Of a DNA stretch of 64,000 nt, positions 17,701 to 25,299 are shown in pieces (positions within the stretch are counted from its first letter, which is position 1; the number at the start of each line of letters is the position of its first letter). The stretch is from CAVPEV01 sp963703555 (GTDB lineage: Bacteria; Actinomycetota; Actinomycetes; Actinomycetales; Cellulomonadaceae). Below the pieces are notes generated by a model. It was not told the origin of the DNA and ran no database searches. It saw only the letters and a program-made list of their open reading frames with translations. Position numbers and translations under genes: made by a program. Location: positions 94,136 through 158,135 of the forward strand of contig CAVPEV010000047.1 in NCBI GenBank assembly GCA_963703555.1, in the 5' to 3' direction.

Positions 17701-18014
17701 CGGTGGACGCGCTGAAGATCGACCGCTCCTTCGTCGCCGAGCTTGTCGACGCCCCGCGCTCGATGGAGCTCGTCCGGGCGATCGTGGCGATGGGCACCGC
17801 GCTGCACCTCGACGTCATTGCCGAAGGCATCGAGACCCAGGCGCAGTGCGACCTGCTCGTGGCGATGGGCTGCAGCCTGGGTCAGGGCTACCTGTTCGCG
17901 CGGGCCGCACCGGCCGACGCAGCCGCGCGCCTGGTCGGGCAGCCCGCGACCGCGCTGGTGGCCGCGCAGGCCGAGCGGGACCGGGTGATCGCCGAGGGTC
18001 AGCCGAGCAGCTGA
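14706..18014 (+). CDS. LacI-type ligand-sensor fused to PAS, GGDEF and EAL domains
   Basis: A 1102-residue cytosolic protein that should make and/or break cyclic-di-GMP. Residues about 5-290 are a LacI/PurR-type sugar-binding fold (PNNDGG-like loop, GHGHRRIAFVGD, VIGFDDIEEG) with no helix-turn-helix and no signal peptide. Residues about 395-530 look GAF-like, and 540-655 are PAS. GGDEF is intact at 735-739, with the inhibitory I-site RTGD nine residues before it. The EAL domain starts near 830 with EGL at 862-864, then EITEG, DDFG, LKIDR and AEGIET. GTG 14706 has AGGAGG six bases upstream. Its 3' end overlaps the convergent PilZ gene by 16 bases. Confidence 0.9.
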   Translation: MGGPSTVLVLTPRTSGFYYGDVLSGITRQVAAQGGQVVVVQTTDAGSGQSPAVPAVTSLAQVAWGRADGAVVLTPAPREDQLRRLQAQGTPLTLTGSPMPGLDAPLATPDNDGGTHAAVEHLLGHGHRRIAFVGDLEHPHVRERYAAFHDTLLAHGVQPEPEDLHAAQGPDQRGGEVAAQSLLRQMAGPRPPTAVFAATDRNAIGLLRQMAAHRVRVPEDLAVIGFDDIEEGRFSRPPLTTVGQSFAVVGQLAARMTLAQIRGEPSGTSLVTPEARVVRRTSCGCPPEHDAPTLPTPEAVQRAGLAELISRAVETGLAPTTELLTDILRPLADAVSDPEVLELIETELTSYLAGQERSCPPGPGAAALALLRRRTRLALSRLRSATYVQRIGRLQATVTEQQAVSMAMLARGGAGSLSWLANTHVRAGVFARWDTDTLVVEGVHDPEAVLSGIDIGQRMRPELFPPQRLVEAARLDRFEVPVVIPVRAHRHDWGVLAVLGYLDTRNEQSTYDLWAAQLCTVYDQLALAEAVRTTEQRAAAVAVAMREGLWEWNLADRVTLNDRCAELLDAPAELTRAELLARVHPDDRGRLSDALQAARDGDEAREVELRMLTGSTARWMLCRAVALHAVSGTKLVGSVTDIHQRKQLEQQLRHHALYDEATGLPNRRLFLQRLDASVRRCQESDTPFAVLFLDLDRFKLVNDSLGHQAGDRLLRAVGERLTRVLRTGDTAARLGGDEFAVLLDNVPPDRVPDVARRVHACLADPVAIDGSLLWVTASVGIALGRPDYDGATQVLRDADSAMYEAKSAEPGTVAVFEEGMRRRAVARLRLEAQIQRAFEAREFEVHYQPIVRLDGGPVTRFEGLVRWRHPDRGLVPPDEFLPLMEETGAVVRLGQWVVDQACAQMATWRDAGLGEVDIAVNMSDREFWHAGLVEHVAATLSRYGVRPGALTLEITEGVIMHRPARALELLGELHRLGVRLHVDDFGAGKSSLQTLHRYPVDALKIDRSFVAELVDAPRSMELVRAIVAMGTALHLDVIAEGIETQAQCDLLVAMGCSLGQGYLFARAAPADAAARLVGQPATALVAAQAERDRVIAEGQPSS

Positions 18015-18637
18015 CGACGGCGCTGCTCGCCCTGGGTCCGCAGCACGTAGCGGTACAGGACATCGCTCTGCCGCCGGCTCAGCCCGTCGAACCGGCAGCC
18101 GTGGTGCCACCCGCTGCGCGACCGTTCCAGCCGCACCACCGTGGCGCGGATGTCCTCGGCCAGGGCGAGCGGCGGAAACCGGAACGTCACGATGCTGCCG
18201 GTCGGGAGCTGGTCGACGAACAGGAACCGCATGCCCGTGGCGCTCACGTCGAGCACGGTGAACCGCACGAGGCGCTCGTCGCCCGCCGGGCCCTGCGGGC
18301 TCGCGTCGGTGCGCCCCGGTGTCCACGGCACCCGGACCCGGCCCACACAGACCACACCCGTGCGTACCCGCGCCGCGGACCGCTTCTGCACCACCGACAC
18401 CAGCCGAGCGCCTGCGACGTCGAGCGTGCCGTCCACCAGCCGGGCCACCACCCCGGTGTAGCGGCACTCCCCGCGCCCCTCGTCGAGCAGGACCACCTGG
18501 ACCGGGTCCCCGGGCCGGAGCGCCTCGCCGTCGCCGGTCACGGCGACGCGCAGCACGTCGCCGTCGAGCGCGCGCACGTAGCCCTGCGCCCGGGCACCCG
18601 ACGGCCCGCTCACGGCGCACGGCGCCAGCTCGTGCAT
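17999..18637 (-). CDS. PilZ-domain cyclic-di-GMP effector
   Basis: A 212-residue soluble protein. The C-terminal half has the two PilZ ligand motifs: RSAAR (RxxxR) near residue 85 and DVSATG (DxSxxG) about 45 residues later. The N-terminal half is a YcgR-N-like beta region. PilZ domains bind cyclic-di-GMP and change partner proteins, often motility or polysaccharide machinery. It lies between two GGDEF-EAL genes, convergent to one and divergent from the other, so it is a natural receiver of their signal. ATG 18637 is chosen because a GGAG precedes it; an ATG ten codons earlier is possible. Confidence 0.85.
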   Translation of the reverse strand: MHELAPCAVSGPSGARAQGYVRALDGDVLRVAVTGDGEALRPGDPVQVVLLDEGRGECRYTGVVARLVDGTLDVAGARLVSVVQKRSAARVRTGVVCVGRVRVPWTPGRTDASPQGPAGDERLVRFTVLDVSATGMRFLFVDQLPTGSIVTFRFPPLALAEDIRATVVRLERSRSGWHHGCRFDGLSRRQSDVLYRYVLRTQGEQRRRQLLG

Positions 18638-18792
18638 GCGGTCAGCTCCGTTCCGCAGGGGACCCACCGCACCGTAGCGGCTGGCCGACGACGAGACGCG
18701 CTCAGGCGCGGGGTCGCCGCAGATGGGTGACCGGCGCCCTACGCTCGCACTGTCCGGCCGTCAGGCCGGTTCCCAGACCGAGCCGAGGTCCC

Positions 18793-20898
18793 GTGCCGTC
18801 ATCGCGCCGCCGCTGGACGCTGACCCGCACCTTCGCCGTGGTCAGCACGGTCACCCTGCTCCTGCTGGGCGCCAGCCTCATCCTCGTCACCGTCCGGGTG
18901 ATCGAGCGGCAGGCCCGCCAGGACGGCACGGAGTCGGCCGAGGCCGTCCAGGCGTACGCGACCGCCGTGGTGCCGGAGCAGGCCTTCGCCCTGGGGGTGC
19001 TGGACCCCTCCACCGACGCGGCCGTGCAGGCTGCCGTCACCGGGTTCGGCGACCGGCTGCACCGGCTGCGGCTGTGGACCGTCGACGGCGCGCTGCTGTT
19101 CGACTCCAGCCGGGACGAGACCGGGTTCCCGGACGCCGTGCGGCTGGACGCCGCCACCCGGCTCGGCCAGACGGACGCGCGGGTGGTGACCGAGGTCGAC
19201 GGCGCGGCCGTGGGGGCCACCCGCACCACGGTGCTGGACGTCTACCTGCCGGTCCAGGGTGCGGCCGGCACCGTCGGGGCCGCCCAGGTGACCCTCGACT
19301 ACGACGAGCCCACCCGGGCGATCGCGGACGCGACCCGGACCGTGGTGCTCGTCGTGGCCGGCGGGATCGTGCTCACCTGGCTCACGCTGTTCCGCACCGT
19401 GCGCAACGCGTCCCGGCGGTTGCAGGTGTCGGCCCGGGACAACGCCCGACTGGCGCTGGTCGACTCCCTCACCGGCCTGCCCAACCGACGGATGCTCACC
19501 GAGCAGCTGCGCCGGGTCCTCGACGAGGCCCACCGGGACGGGACGCACGTCGGCCTGGTGTTCCTCGACATCGACCGGTTCAAGGACATCAACGACTCGT
19601 TGGGCCACGACTACGGCGACACCCTGCTGCAGCAGGTGGCCGAGCGGCTGCACGGTGCGTTCCGCAGCCAGGACGTCGTGGCCCGGCTCGGCGGCGACGA
19701 GTTCGCCGTGGTGCTGCCCGACGTCGGGTCGGTGGACGTCGCGCGACGGCTCGCCGAACGGGTCCGCTCCCTGTTCGCCACCCCGTTCATGCTGGAGGAC
19801 CTGCAGCTGCATGTCGACACGTCGGTGGGCCTGGCCTGCCTGCCCGACCACGCCGACGACGCCTCCTCGCTCATGCGCCGCGCCGACGTGGCGATGTACA
19901 CCGCCAAGACCCACCATCTGAGCGTCGCGGTCTACGACCCGGACGACGACCAGTCCTCCCCCGCCCGGCTCGTCCTCCTCGGCGACCTGCACCGCGCGCT
20001 GGCGGACCACGTCGAGCTGGCGATGTACTACCAGCCGAAGATCGACCTGGCGTCGGGCCGCACGATCGGCCTGGAAGCCCTCATGCGCTGGCACCACCCG
20101 ACCCGCGGTCTGGTGCCGCCGGACGTGTTCGTCCCGCTCGCCGAGCAGTCGGGCCTCATCCACGACCTCACCCGGGTCGCCCTGACCGGCGCCATCCGCC
20201 AGCTGGCCCGCTGGCAGGCGGACGGGGTCGGCGTGCCGGTCGCGGTCAACCTGTCCGCGCACGACCTCACCTCCCCGGGCGTCGCCGACCTCGTGGAGGA
20301 GCTCCTCGCCGAGCACGGCGTGCCGGCCCGGCTGCTGCAGGTGGAGATCACCGAGACGGCCCTCGTGGCGGACCCCGTGCGGGCCCTGGGCACCTTGGAG
20401 CAGCTCGCCGCCGCCGGCGTGAGCATCGCCATCGACGACTTCGGCATCGGCAACACGTCGATCTCCCAGCTGCGCACGCTGCCCGTCGATCGGCTGAAGA
20501 TCGACCGCCTGTTCATCGCCGACCTGGGCACCGACGGCGACGAAGGCTCCCGGGACGTCGTCAGGGCGATGGTCGAGCTGGCTCACTCGTTCGGGATGCG
20601 CGTGGTGGCCGAGGGTGTGGAGGTGCCGGAGACCGCCATGACGCTGCGCGGCCTCGGCGTGGACGAGGCGCAGGGCTTCCTGTACTCCCCCGCGGTCCCG
20701 GCCGCCGACCTGCCGGAGGAAGCCGTCGGGTGGCCGACCGCCGCTCCAACACCCGCGACGTCGGCGACCCGGACCCGCGCGCCCCGGTCCGCCACGCCGA
20801 ACGGGACGGATGCCGCGCAACCACTCAAGTCGGACGAGGATCGTCCCGATGACGACACGAGCAGCCGTGCGCGAAGGACTCCGAGGGGACGGTCATGA
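18793..20898 (+). CDS. Membrane-bound GGDEF-EAL protein
   Basis: A 701-residue inner-membrane protein. One helix at residues about 13-33 and another near 178-200 bracket an extracytoplasmic sensor of about 145 residues. GGDEF is intact at 300-304 with an I-site RSQD at 291-294. The EAL triplet is intact at 428-430, and EITET, DDFG, LKIDR and AEGVE follow. It can in principle act as cyclase or phosphodiesterase. The C-terminal 45 residues are a disordered Thr/Arg/Asp-rich tail. Its stop overlaps the ATG of the TasA-like gene (20895-20898), so enzyme and matrix-type protein are translationally coupled. The GTG start follows a GAGG. Confidence 0.9.
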   Translation: MPSSRRRWTLTRTFAVVSTVTLLLLGASLILVTVRVIERQARQDGTESAEAVQAYATAVVPEQAFALGVLDPSTDAAVQAAVTGFGDRLHRLRLWTVDGALLFDSSRDETGFPDAVRLDAATRLGQTDARVVTEVDGAAVGATRTTVLDVYLPVQGAAGTVGAAQVTLDYDEPTRAIADATRTVVLVVAGGIVLTWLTLFRTVRNASRRLQVSARDNARLALVDSLTGLPNRRMLTEQLRRVLDEAHRDGTHVGLVFLDIDRFKDINDSLGHDYGDTLLQQVAERLHGAFRSQDVVARLGGDEFAVVLPDVGSVDVARRLAERVRSLFATPFMLEDLQLHVDTSVGLACLPDHADDASSLMRRADVAMYTAKTHHLSVAVYDPDDDQSSPARLVLLGDLHRALADHVELAMYYQPKIDLASGRTIGLEALMRWHHPTRGLVPPDVFVPLAEQSGLIHDLTRVALTGAIRQLARWQADGVGVPVAVNLSAHDLTSPGVADLVEELLAEHGVPARLLQVEITETALVADPVRALGTLEQLAAAGVSIAIDDFGIGNTSISQLRTLPVDRLKIDRLFIADLGTDGDEGSRDVVRAMVELAHSFGMRVVAEGVEVPETAMTLRGLGVDEAQGFLYSPAVPAADLPEEAVGWPTAAPTPATSATRTRAPRSATPNGTDAAQPLKSDEDRPDDDTSSRARRTPRGRS

Positions 20899-21593
20899 CC
20901 AACGCCGAGCACGACCCGATGGACGACCTCATCGAGGAGATGATCGAGCCCGCGCCCCCGCCGGAGGCACGCCAGCGCAGGCGCCGGCTCGTCTCCACGG
21001 TCGCGGTGCTCGGGCTGGCCGGCATCGGGCTGACCTCGCTGACCACCGGCGCCATCTTCACCGACAACGAGGACGTCGGCGGGGCGATCACCACCGGGAC
21101 GGTGGACATCGCGGCGGGCGACCTGACCTTCGTGGCCCCTGCGGTCAACCTCGCGCCTGGTGACTCCTCGTTCGCCACCGTCGCGGTGACCAACTCCGGC
21201 TCGCTGGCGCTGCGGTACGCCGTCAGCTATGCGGCCCCGGCCGCGCCCGCCCCGTCGCCGGCGCCGACCATCACGCCATCGCCCACCCCCGGCTACCTCG
21301 GCAGCCAGCTCACCCTGCGGGTCTACGATCCCACGGCGACGTGCACGGCGGAGGGGACGGCCTCGCTGGAACCGTTGGCCCCGGCCGTGACTCCGCTCAC
21401 CGAGGATGGCGGGCTCCTGCTCGGCAACGCGAGCGAGGGCGGGCAGGAGGGTGATCGCACGCTCCCATCGACCGCGAGCGAGCCCCTCTGCGTCCGCCTC
21501 GATCTGGCGAAGGACGCGGACAACGCCTACCAGAACACCGCCGTCGACCTCAAGCTGCACTTCGCGGCCGAGCAGGTCGTGAACAACCCGTGA
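20895..21593 (+). CDS. TasA/camelysin-like protein with SipW-dependent signal peptide
   Basis: A 232-residue secreted or surface protein. After an acidic leader and a basic RRRR patch, a hydrophobic segment (residues about 36-56) ends in TTGAIFTDNED. It leads into GGAITTGTVDI and a beta-rich region with TVAVTNSGSLALRYAVSY. This is the layout of TasA and camelysin, the fibre-forming biofilm proteins whose signal is cut by SipW-type peptidases. A Pro/Thr/Ser insert near residue 120 and two Cys (in TATCTAEG and PLCVRLD) are extra. The cognate peptidase gene follows after 21 bases. Fibre formation is inferred, not shown. Confidence 0.8.
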   Translation: MTNAEHDPMDDLIEEMIEPAPPPEARQRRRRLVSTVAVLGLAGIGLTSLTTGAIFTDNEDVGGAITTGTVDIAAGDLTFVAPAVNLAPGDSSFATVAVTNSGSLALRYAVSYAAPAAPAPSPAPTITPSPTPGYLGSQLTLRVYDPTATCTAEGTASLEPLAPAVTPLTEDGGLLLGNASEGGQEGDRTLPSTASEPLCVRLDLAKDADNAYQNTAVDLKLHFAAEQVVNNP

Positions 21594-21614
21594 CGCAGAG
21601 CCACGCCTGAGGCG

Positions 21615-22382
21615 ATGCGCACCGTCGAGCTGCCCACCGGGCAGGCGGTCGCGGACCGGCGCCAGCCGCCGCAGCGGCGTGCCGCCCGACCGCGTGCACC
21701 CCTGCGGCAACGGGTGGTCACCGGGGCACTGTGGACCGTCGTGGTGGCGTTCGGGATGGCGTACGCCCTGACCCTCGCGGTGCCCGCGTGGTTCTCCCTG
21801 CACGACCAGCGGCTGCTCATCGTGACCTCCGGGTCCATGTCCGGCACCCGCGCCCTGGCCTTCAGCGCCGGGGACGCGGTGCTCCTCCAGCAGGTCACCG
21901 ACCCCTCCCAGCTGAAGATCGGTCAGGTCGTGACGTTCTGGCCGCCCGGTTCGGAGCGCCTGGTCACCCACCGCGTCGTCGCCCTGCACATGCTGCCCGT
22001 GCTCGAGCAGGACACCGCCAGCGGGCGGATGGTCCCCACCCTCGACCCGGCCACCGGCCGGCCGATCGAACGGCCGTACGTCATCACCCAGGGCGACGCG
22101 AACCCCGCACCCGACCCGGACGCGGTGCCGCTCACCCGTGTGCAGGGCGTGGTCCTCGATGTCCGCCCCGGGTGGGGCTGGGTGCTGCAGTGGAGCCAGT
22201 CGGCGCAGGGGCGTCTGGTGCTGCTGGGGCCACCGCTGGCCGCGCTGGGTGTGCTGGAGCTGCTCGCCCTGCTCCGTGAGCGCCGGGCCCGCCCGACCCG
22301 GCACGCCGGGGAGGGGACCGCCGAGTCCGCCACCCCGCTGCTGGTCCGGACCGACAGGCTGCCCATCGACGTGCTGTCATGA
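21615..22382 (+). CDS. sipW: Signal peptidase I, SipW (ER-like) type
   Basis: A 255-residue membrane peptidase. One N-terminal helix (residues about 35-58) is followed by the catalytic Ser74 in TSGSM. The general base is His119 in VTHRVV, in place of the Lys of ordinary bacterial signal peptidases; this marks the SipW/Sec11 branch. A second hydrophobic helix lies near residues 200-225. The ATG at 21615 is preceded by GAGG. It should cleave the exported proteins encoded on either side. Its stop overlaps the start of the next small gene by four bases. Confidence 0.9.
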   Translation: MRTVELPTGQAVADRRQPPQRRAARPRAPLRQRVVTGALWTVVVAFGMAYALTLAVPAWFSLHDQRLLIVTSGSMSGTRALAFSAGDAVLLQQVTDPSQLKIGQVVTFWPPGSERLVTHRVVALHMLPVLEQDTASGRMVPTLDPATGRPIERPYVITQGDANPAPDPDAVPLTRVQGVVLDVRPGWGWVLQWSQSAQGRLVLLGPPLAALGVLELLALLRERRARPTRHAGEGTAESATPLLVRTDRLPIDVLS

Positions 22383-22579
22383 CCGACCGGCCCCGGCCGA
22401 CACCGCGCGGGCGGCGCACCCGGCTCGTCGCCGCCGTGCTCCTCACCGTGGTCGCCATGGCGGGACGGGCGATGACGGGTACCGCCGTACCGGCCACGGA
22501 CGCGGTCCTCACCGACACCGCCGAGGTGACGATCACGGTGCAGGTGCCACCGACCGCGGACGCCTCGACGGCACCCTAA
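22379..22579 (+). CDS. 66-residue protein with SipW-like export signal
   Basis: A tiny protein with an Arg/Pro-rich start, one hydrophobic helix (LVAAVLLTVVAM), and then ATDAVLTDTAEVTITVQVP. The (A/V)xxTDTAxxxxTxxV pattern resembles the region just after the signal in TasA-like SipW substrates. Cleavage after the helix would release a peptide of roughly 25-30 residues. The ATGA overlap with sipW argues that it is really translated. I do not recognise a family. It could be a truncated second substrate, an assembly partner like TapA, or a secreted peptide. Confidence 0.6.
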   Translation: MTDRPRPTPRGRRTRLVAAVLLTVVAMAGRAMTGTAVPATDAVLTDTAEVTITVQVPPTADASTAP

Positions 22580-22603
22580 CCAGCGCCCATGCCGTGAGGC
22601 GGC

Positions 22604-24178
22604 TCAGGCGTGCGGGTCGGGTAGCCGCCACACGACGTTGCGATCCTCGGGACGCCCGGCGGCAGCCGCCAGCAGGCCCGGTCGGCTGCGCGCACGGTAG
22701 TCGTTCGCCGCCAGCACCCGGGACACGGCGGCCAGACCGGTCGGCTCGCCGAGCGCCTCGCGGTCCCATGCCGCGGGCCCGGCGTGGTCCAGCACGGTCG
22801 AGGCCAGCGCCAGGGTGCCACCGCGCTCCCGGACGAGCTCCAGGACCCGCAGCTGCTGCGGCCAGTCGACGAGCGAGGCCGTGGTCAGCTCCCACAGCCC
22901 GCCGGACCGGTCCGGCGCGGGGTGCCACAGGCTCGTGTGGGCATGCACGTGGCCCGCGACCCAGGCCACCACGCACGGGTGGCGCAGCAGCAGCGCGAGC
23001 ACGTCGTCCGCCAGCCCCCGGCGGGCGCCGTCCGGGTGGTAGGAGTTGGTCAGGGTCCAGGACGGGTGGTGGGAGGCGATGACCACGTAGCCGTCGCGCG
23101 CCTCGACGAGCCGCTCCTCCAGCCAGCCGAGCTGCTCGGCGTCGACGGACCCCTCCCAGCCGCCGTACGGGTTCACCGTGTCGACGGCGACGACCCGTAC
23201 CCGTCCGATGTCCGCCGCCCAGGCGTTGCCGCGCCGGGACACCACGCCCGGGCCGTGCTGCGCGGCGCCGGCGCGCGCGTGCGTCGCGTCGAACTCCCCC
23301 GGATCGACGAGGGCACGCCCTGCGTCCGGGGGCACCGGCACCCACGGTGACGTCGCGTCGTGGGTGTACCGCGCCGGTCCGGTCCGCGCGGTCGCCTCGA
23401 GGACGACGAGCGGCGTCTGCCGCGCGGCGAGGTCGACGATCCGCCGGCCTCCGGTGGCCAGCCGACGGGTGGCGGCGGTGGGCGCCACCGTGCCCTGCAG
23501 CAACGCGTCGTGGTTGCCGTGCACGCCGTACCAGGGCAGCCCGACCCCGGCGGACACCACCGTCCGGCGTGCTGCCTCCACCAGCCCGGGGATGACGGGG
23601 TAGCCGAACCTGGCGGTGGGGACGTCCGGCTGCTCGCCGTCGGCGGCGCCGTCCGGGTGCCAGAAGTGCGGCCACCAGCCGCCCGCGTCCGGGGCACCGA
23701 CCCAGCTGCTCCGCCCCGGCTGCCCACTGCCGGGGGTGACGGGCCCGCCGGCCATCAGCGTCGCGTACCAGGCCAGCTCGTTGCGCTGGGCGTTGTCGGT
23801 GGCGTCGCCGGTGGCGAGCACGGCGTCCAGGGGTGCGCCGGTCACCGGGGCGCGGTCCAGGCGGCGCACGGCGGTCAGCGCCGCCTGCACCACCTGCACG
23901 GTGAGGATCTCCTGGGGACGGTAGGTGCCGATCGTCCCCAGCCGGCCGGCGTACGGTGCGCCGGGGTCGCCGTGGTGGTCCAGGTGCTCCTGCCGCGCAG
24001 GGGACTCCGCGTCGCACACGTGCAGGTCCGACACGTGCACGAAGGCCGTGAGCACGTCGCCGTCCGGACGGGCACCCACGTGCGCCTGGCCGGGGGCGGT
24101 GACCAGGTCCCGCCAGCCGAGCGGCCCGGCCGGTCCTGCGACCAGCCTCGCCTCGGCGGTCGTCGGCTCGCGCGTCAC
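22604..24178 (-). CDS. Metallophosphoesterase with long inserts (TIGR03767-like)
   Basis: A 524-residue calcineurin-like phosphoesterase. The metal motifs are FVHVSDLHVCD near residue 48, LATGDATDN near 122, HGNHD near 220, ASHHPSW near 365 and AGHVHAH near 408. They are separated by longer inserts than in small family members, as in actinobacterial phosphoesterases of the PPA1498 type. No signal peptide or twin-arginine motif is seen at this start, unlike many relatives. The GTG start overlaps the stop of the ABC ATPase gene, so it is the last gene of the importer operon and may hydrolyse the imported phospho-compound. Confidence 0.8.
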   Translation of the reverse strand: MTREPTTAEARLVAGPAGPLGWRDLVTAPGQAHVGARPDGDVLTAFVHVSDLHVCDAESPARQEHLDHHGDPGAPYAGRLGTIGTYRPQEILTVQVVQAALTAVRRLDRAPVTGAPLDAVLATGDATDNAQRNELAWYATLMAGGPVTPGSGQPGRSSWVGAPDAGGWWPHFWHPDGAADGEQPDVPTARFGYPVIPGLVEAARRTVVSAGVGLPWYGVHGNHDALLQGTVAPTAATRRLATGGRRIVDLAARQTPLVVLEATARTGPARYTHDATSPWVPVPPDAGRALVDPGEFDATHARAGAAQHGPGVVSRRGNAWAADIGRVRVVAVDTVNPYGGWEGSVDAEQLGWLEERLVEARDGYVVIASHHPSWTLTNSYHPDGARRGLADDVLALLLRHPCVVAWVAGHVHAHTSLWHPAPDRSGGLWELTTASLVDWPQQLRVLELVRERGGTLALASTVLDHAGPAAWDREALGEPTGLAAVSRVLAANDYRARSRPGLLAAAAGRPEDRNVVWRLPDPHA

Positions 24179-25251
24179 GCCGCCGCCCCGCCGGGGGTCC
24201 GGGCGGCGGGTTGCAGCACCACCGGCCCCGCGTCGGGCCGCACCGCGACCACCACCGGGTCGCCGACCGCGAGGTCGTCAGCCGCGGCGCCGAGCACGTC
24301 GGCCAGGACCGTGCCCTCCTGCGGGTGCTCGACGACCACGCGGGTCAGCGCTCCGAGGAAGGACAGCCCGCTGACATGCGCCGCGGCACGGTCGGGGGCG
24401 GTCCGACGCACCTCGAGCTGCTCGGGCCGCACGACGGCGAGCAGTCCTGCCACGGCCGGCGCCCGGGTGCCGCCGGCCTCGACCGGGCCGCCGAGCACCC
24501 GCCACGCCCCGTCGCTGCCGCGGACAGCGCCCAGCAGGTTCACGGTGCCGACGAACCCGGCGACGAAGGGTGTCGCCGGCCGGGCGTACAGCACCCGCGG
24601 CGGGTCCACCTGCTCCACCGACCCGTCGCGCATCACCGCCACCTGATCGGCGATCGCCATCGCCTCGTGCTGGTCGTGGGTGACGAAGACCGTCGTGATG
24701 CCCACCTCCTGCTGCAGGTGGCGGATCTCGTCGCGCAGGTGCTCGCGCACCTGGGCGTCCAGCGCGGACAGCGGCTCGTCGAGCAGCAGCACCCGCGGCC
24801 GGGTGGCGATCGCCCGCGCCAGTGCCACCCGCTGCTTCTGCCCGCCGGACAGCTGGTGCGGGTACTTGTCGGCGTGGCCGTCCAGCCGGGTCATGGCCAG
24901 CAGGCGGTCGACGACGTCGGCCGTCTCGGCCCGGCCCGCCCGGCGCACCCGCAGGCCGAACTCGATGTTGCCGCGGGCGGTCAGGTTGGGGAACAGGCTG
25001 TAGTCCTGGAACACCATCCCGAACCCCCGCCGGCGCGGCGGCACCTGCGTGACGTCGTCGCCGTCGACGCGGATGCTGCCCGCGTCGGGCTGCTCGAACC
25101 CGGCGAGCAGCCGCAGCGCAGTCGTCTTGCCGCACCCGGACGGGCCGAGCAGGCACACCAGCTGACCCGACTCGATGCGCAGGTCGAGGTCCGCCAGGGC
25201 GACGGTGCCGCCGAACGTCTTGCGCACGCCGGTCATCTCGACGGTGGCCAT
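24175..25251 (-). CDS. ABC importer ATPase (polyamine/iron/phosphonate type)
   Basis: A 358-residue ATPase: Walker A GPSGCGKTT near residue 35, Q-loop in VFQDYSLFPN, signature LSGGQKQRVALARAIA, Walker B VLLLDEPLSALD, H-loop in FVTHDQHEAM. A C-terminal TOBE domain begins near residue 240. This is the PotA/FbpC/PhnT-type ATPase. It pairs with the two permeases and binding protein upstream in the same operon. The stretch before its ATG (on the other strand) is a run of G-tracts. Confidence 0.92.
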   Translation of the reverse strand: MATVEMTGVRKTFGGTVALADLDLRIESGQLVCLLGPSGCGKTTALRLLAGFEQPDAGSIRVDGDDVTQVPPRRRGFGMVFQDYSLFPNLTARGNIEFGLRVRRAGRAETADVVDRLLAMTRLDGHADKYPHQLSGGQKQRVALARAIATRPRVLLLDEPLSALDAQVREHLRDEIRHLQQEVGITTVFVTHDQHEAMAIADQVAVMRDGSVEQVDPPRVLYARPATPFVAGFVGTVNLLGAVRGSDGAWRVLGGPVEAGGTRAPAVAGLLAVVRPEQLEVRRTAPDRAAAHVSGLSFLGALTRVVVEHPQEGTVLADVLGAAADDLAVGDPVVVAVRPDAGPVVLQPAARTPGGAAA

Positions 25252-25266
25252 GGGTCCTCCTCGATC

Positions 25267-25295
25267 GGGGGCAGGGGGCAGGGGCGGGGGCAGGG
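25267..25295 (+). other. G-quadruplex-type motif in the importer operon
   Basis: Five runs of three to five G on the + strand, at 25267-25271, 25274-25278, 25281-25284, 25286-25290 and 25293-25295, have loops of one or two bases. The motif lies in the 48-base gap between the second permease and the ATPase gene; the operon is transcribed leftward, so the G-rich strand is the template. Confidence 0.8.
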
Positions 25296-25299
25296 CCGG

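Noticed and set aside
14640..18620. A 1326-codon open frame antisense to the sensor-GGDEF-EAL gene
   Set aside because: Its composition is repetitive Arg/Ala/Gly/His with no domain. It mirrors codon bias of the true gene.
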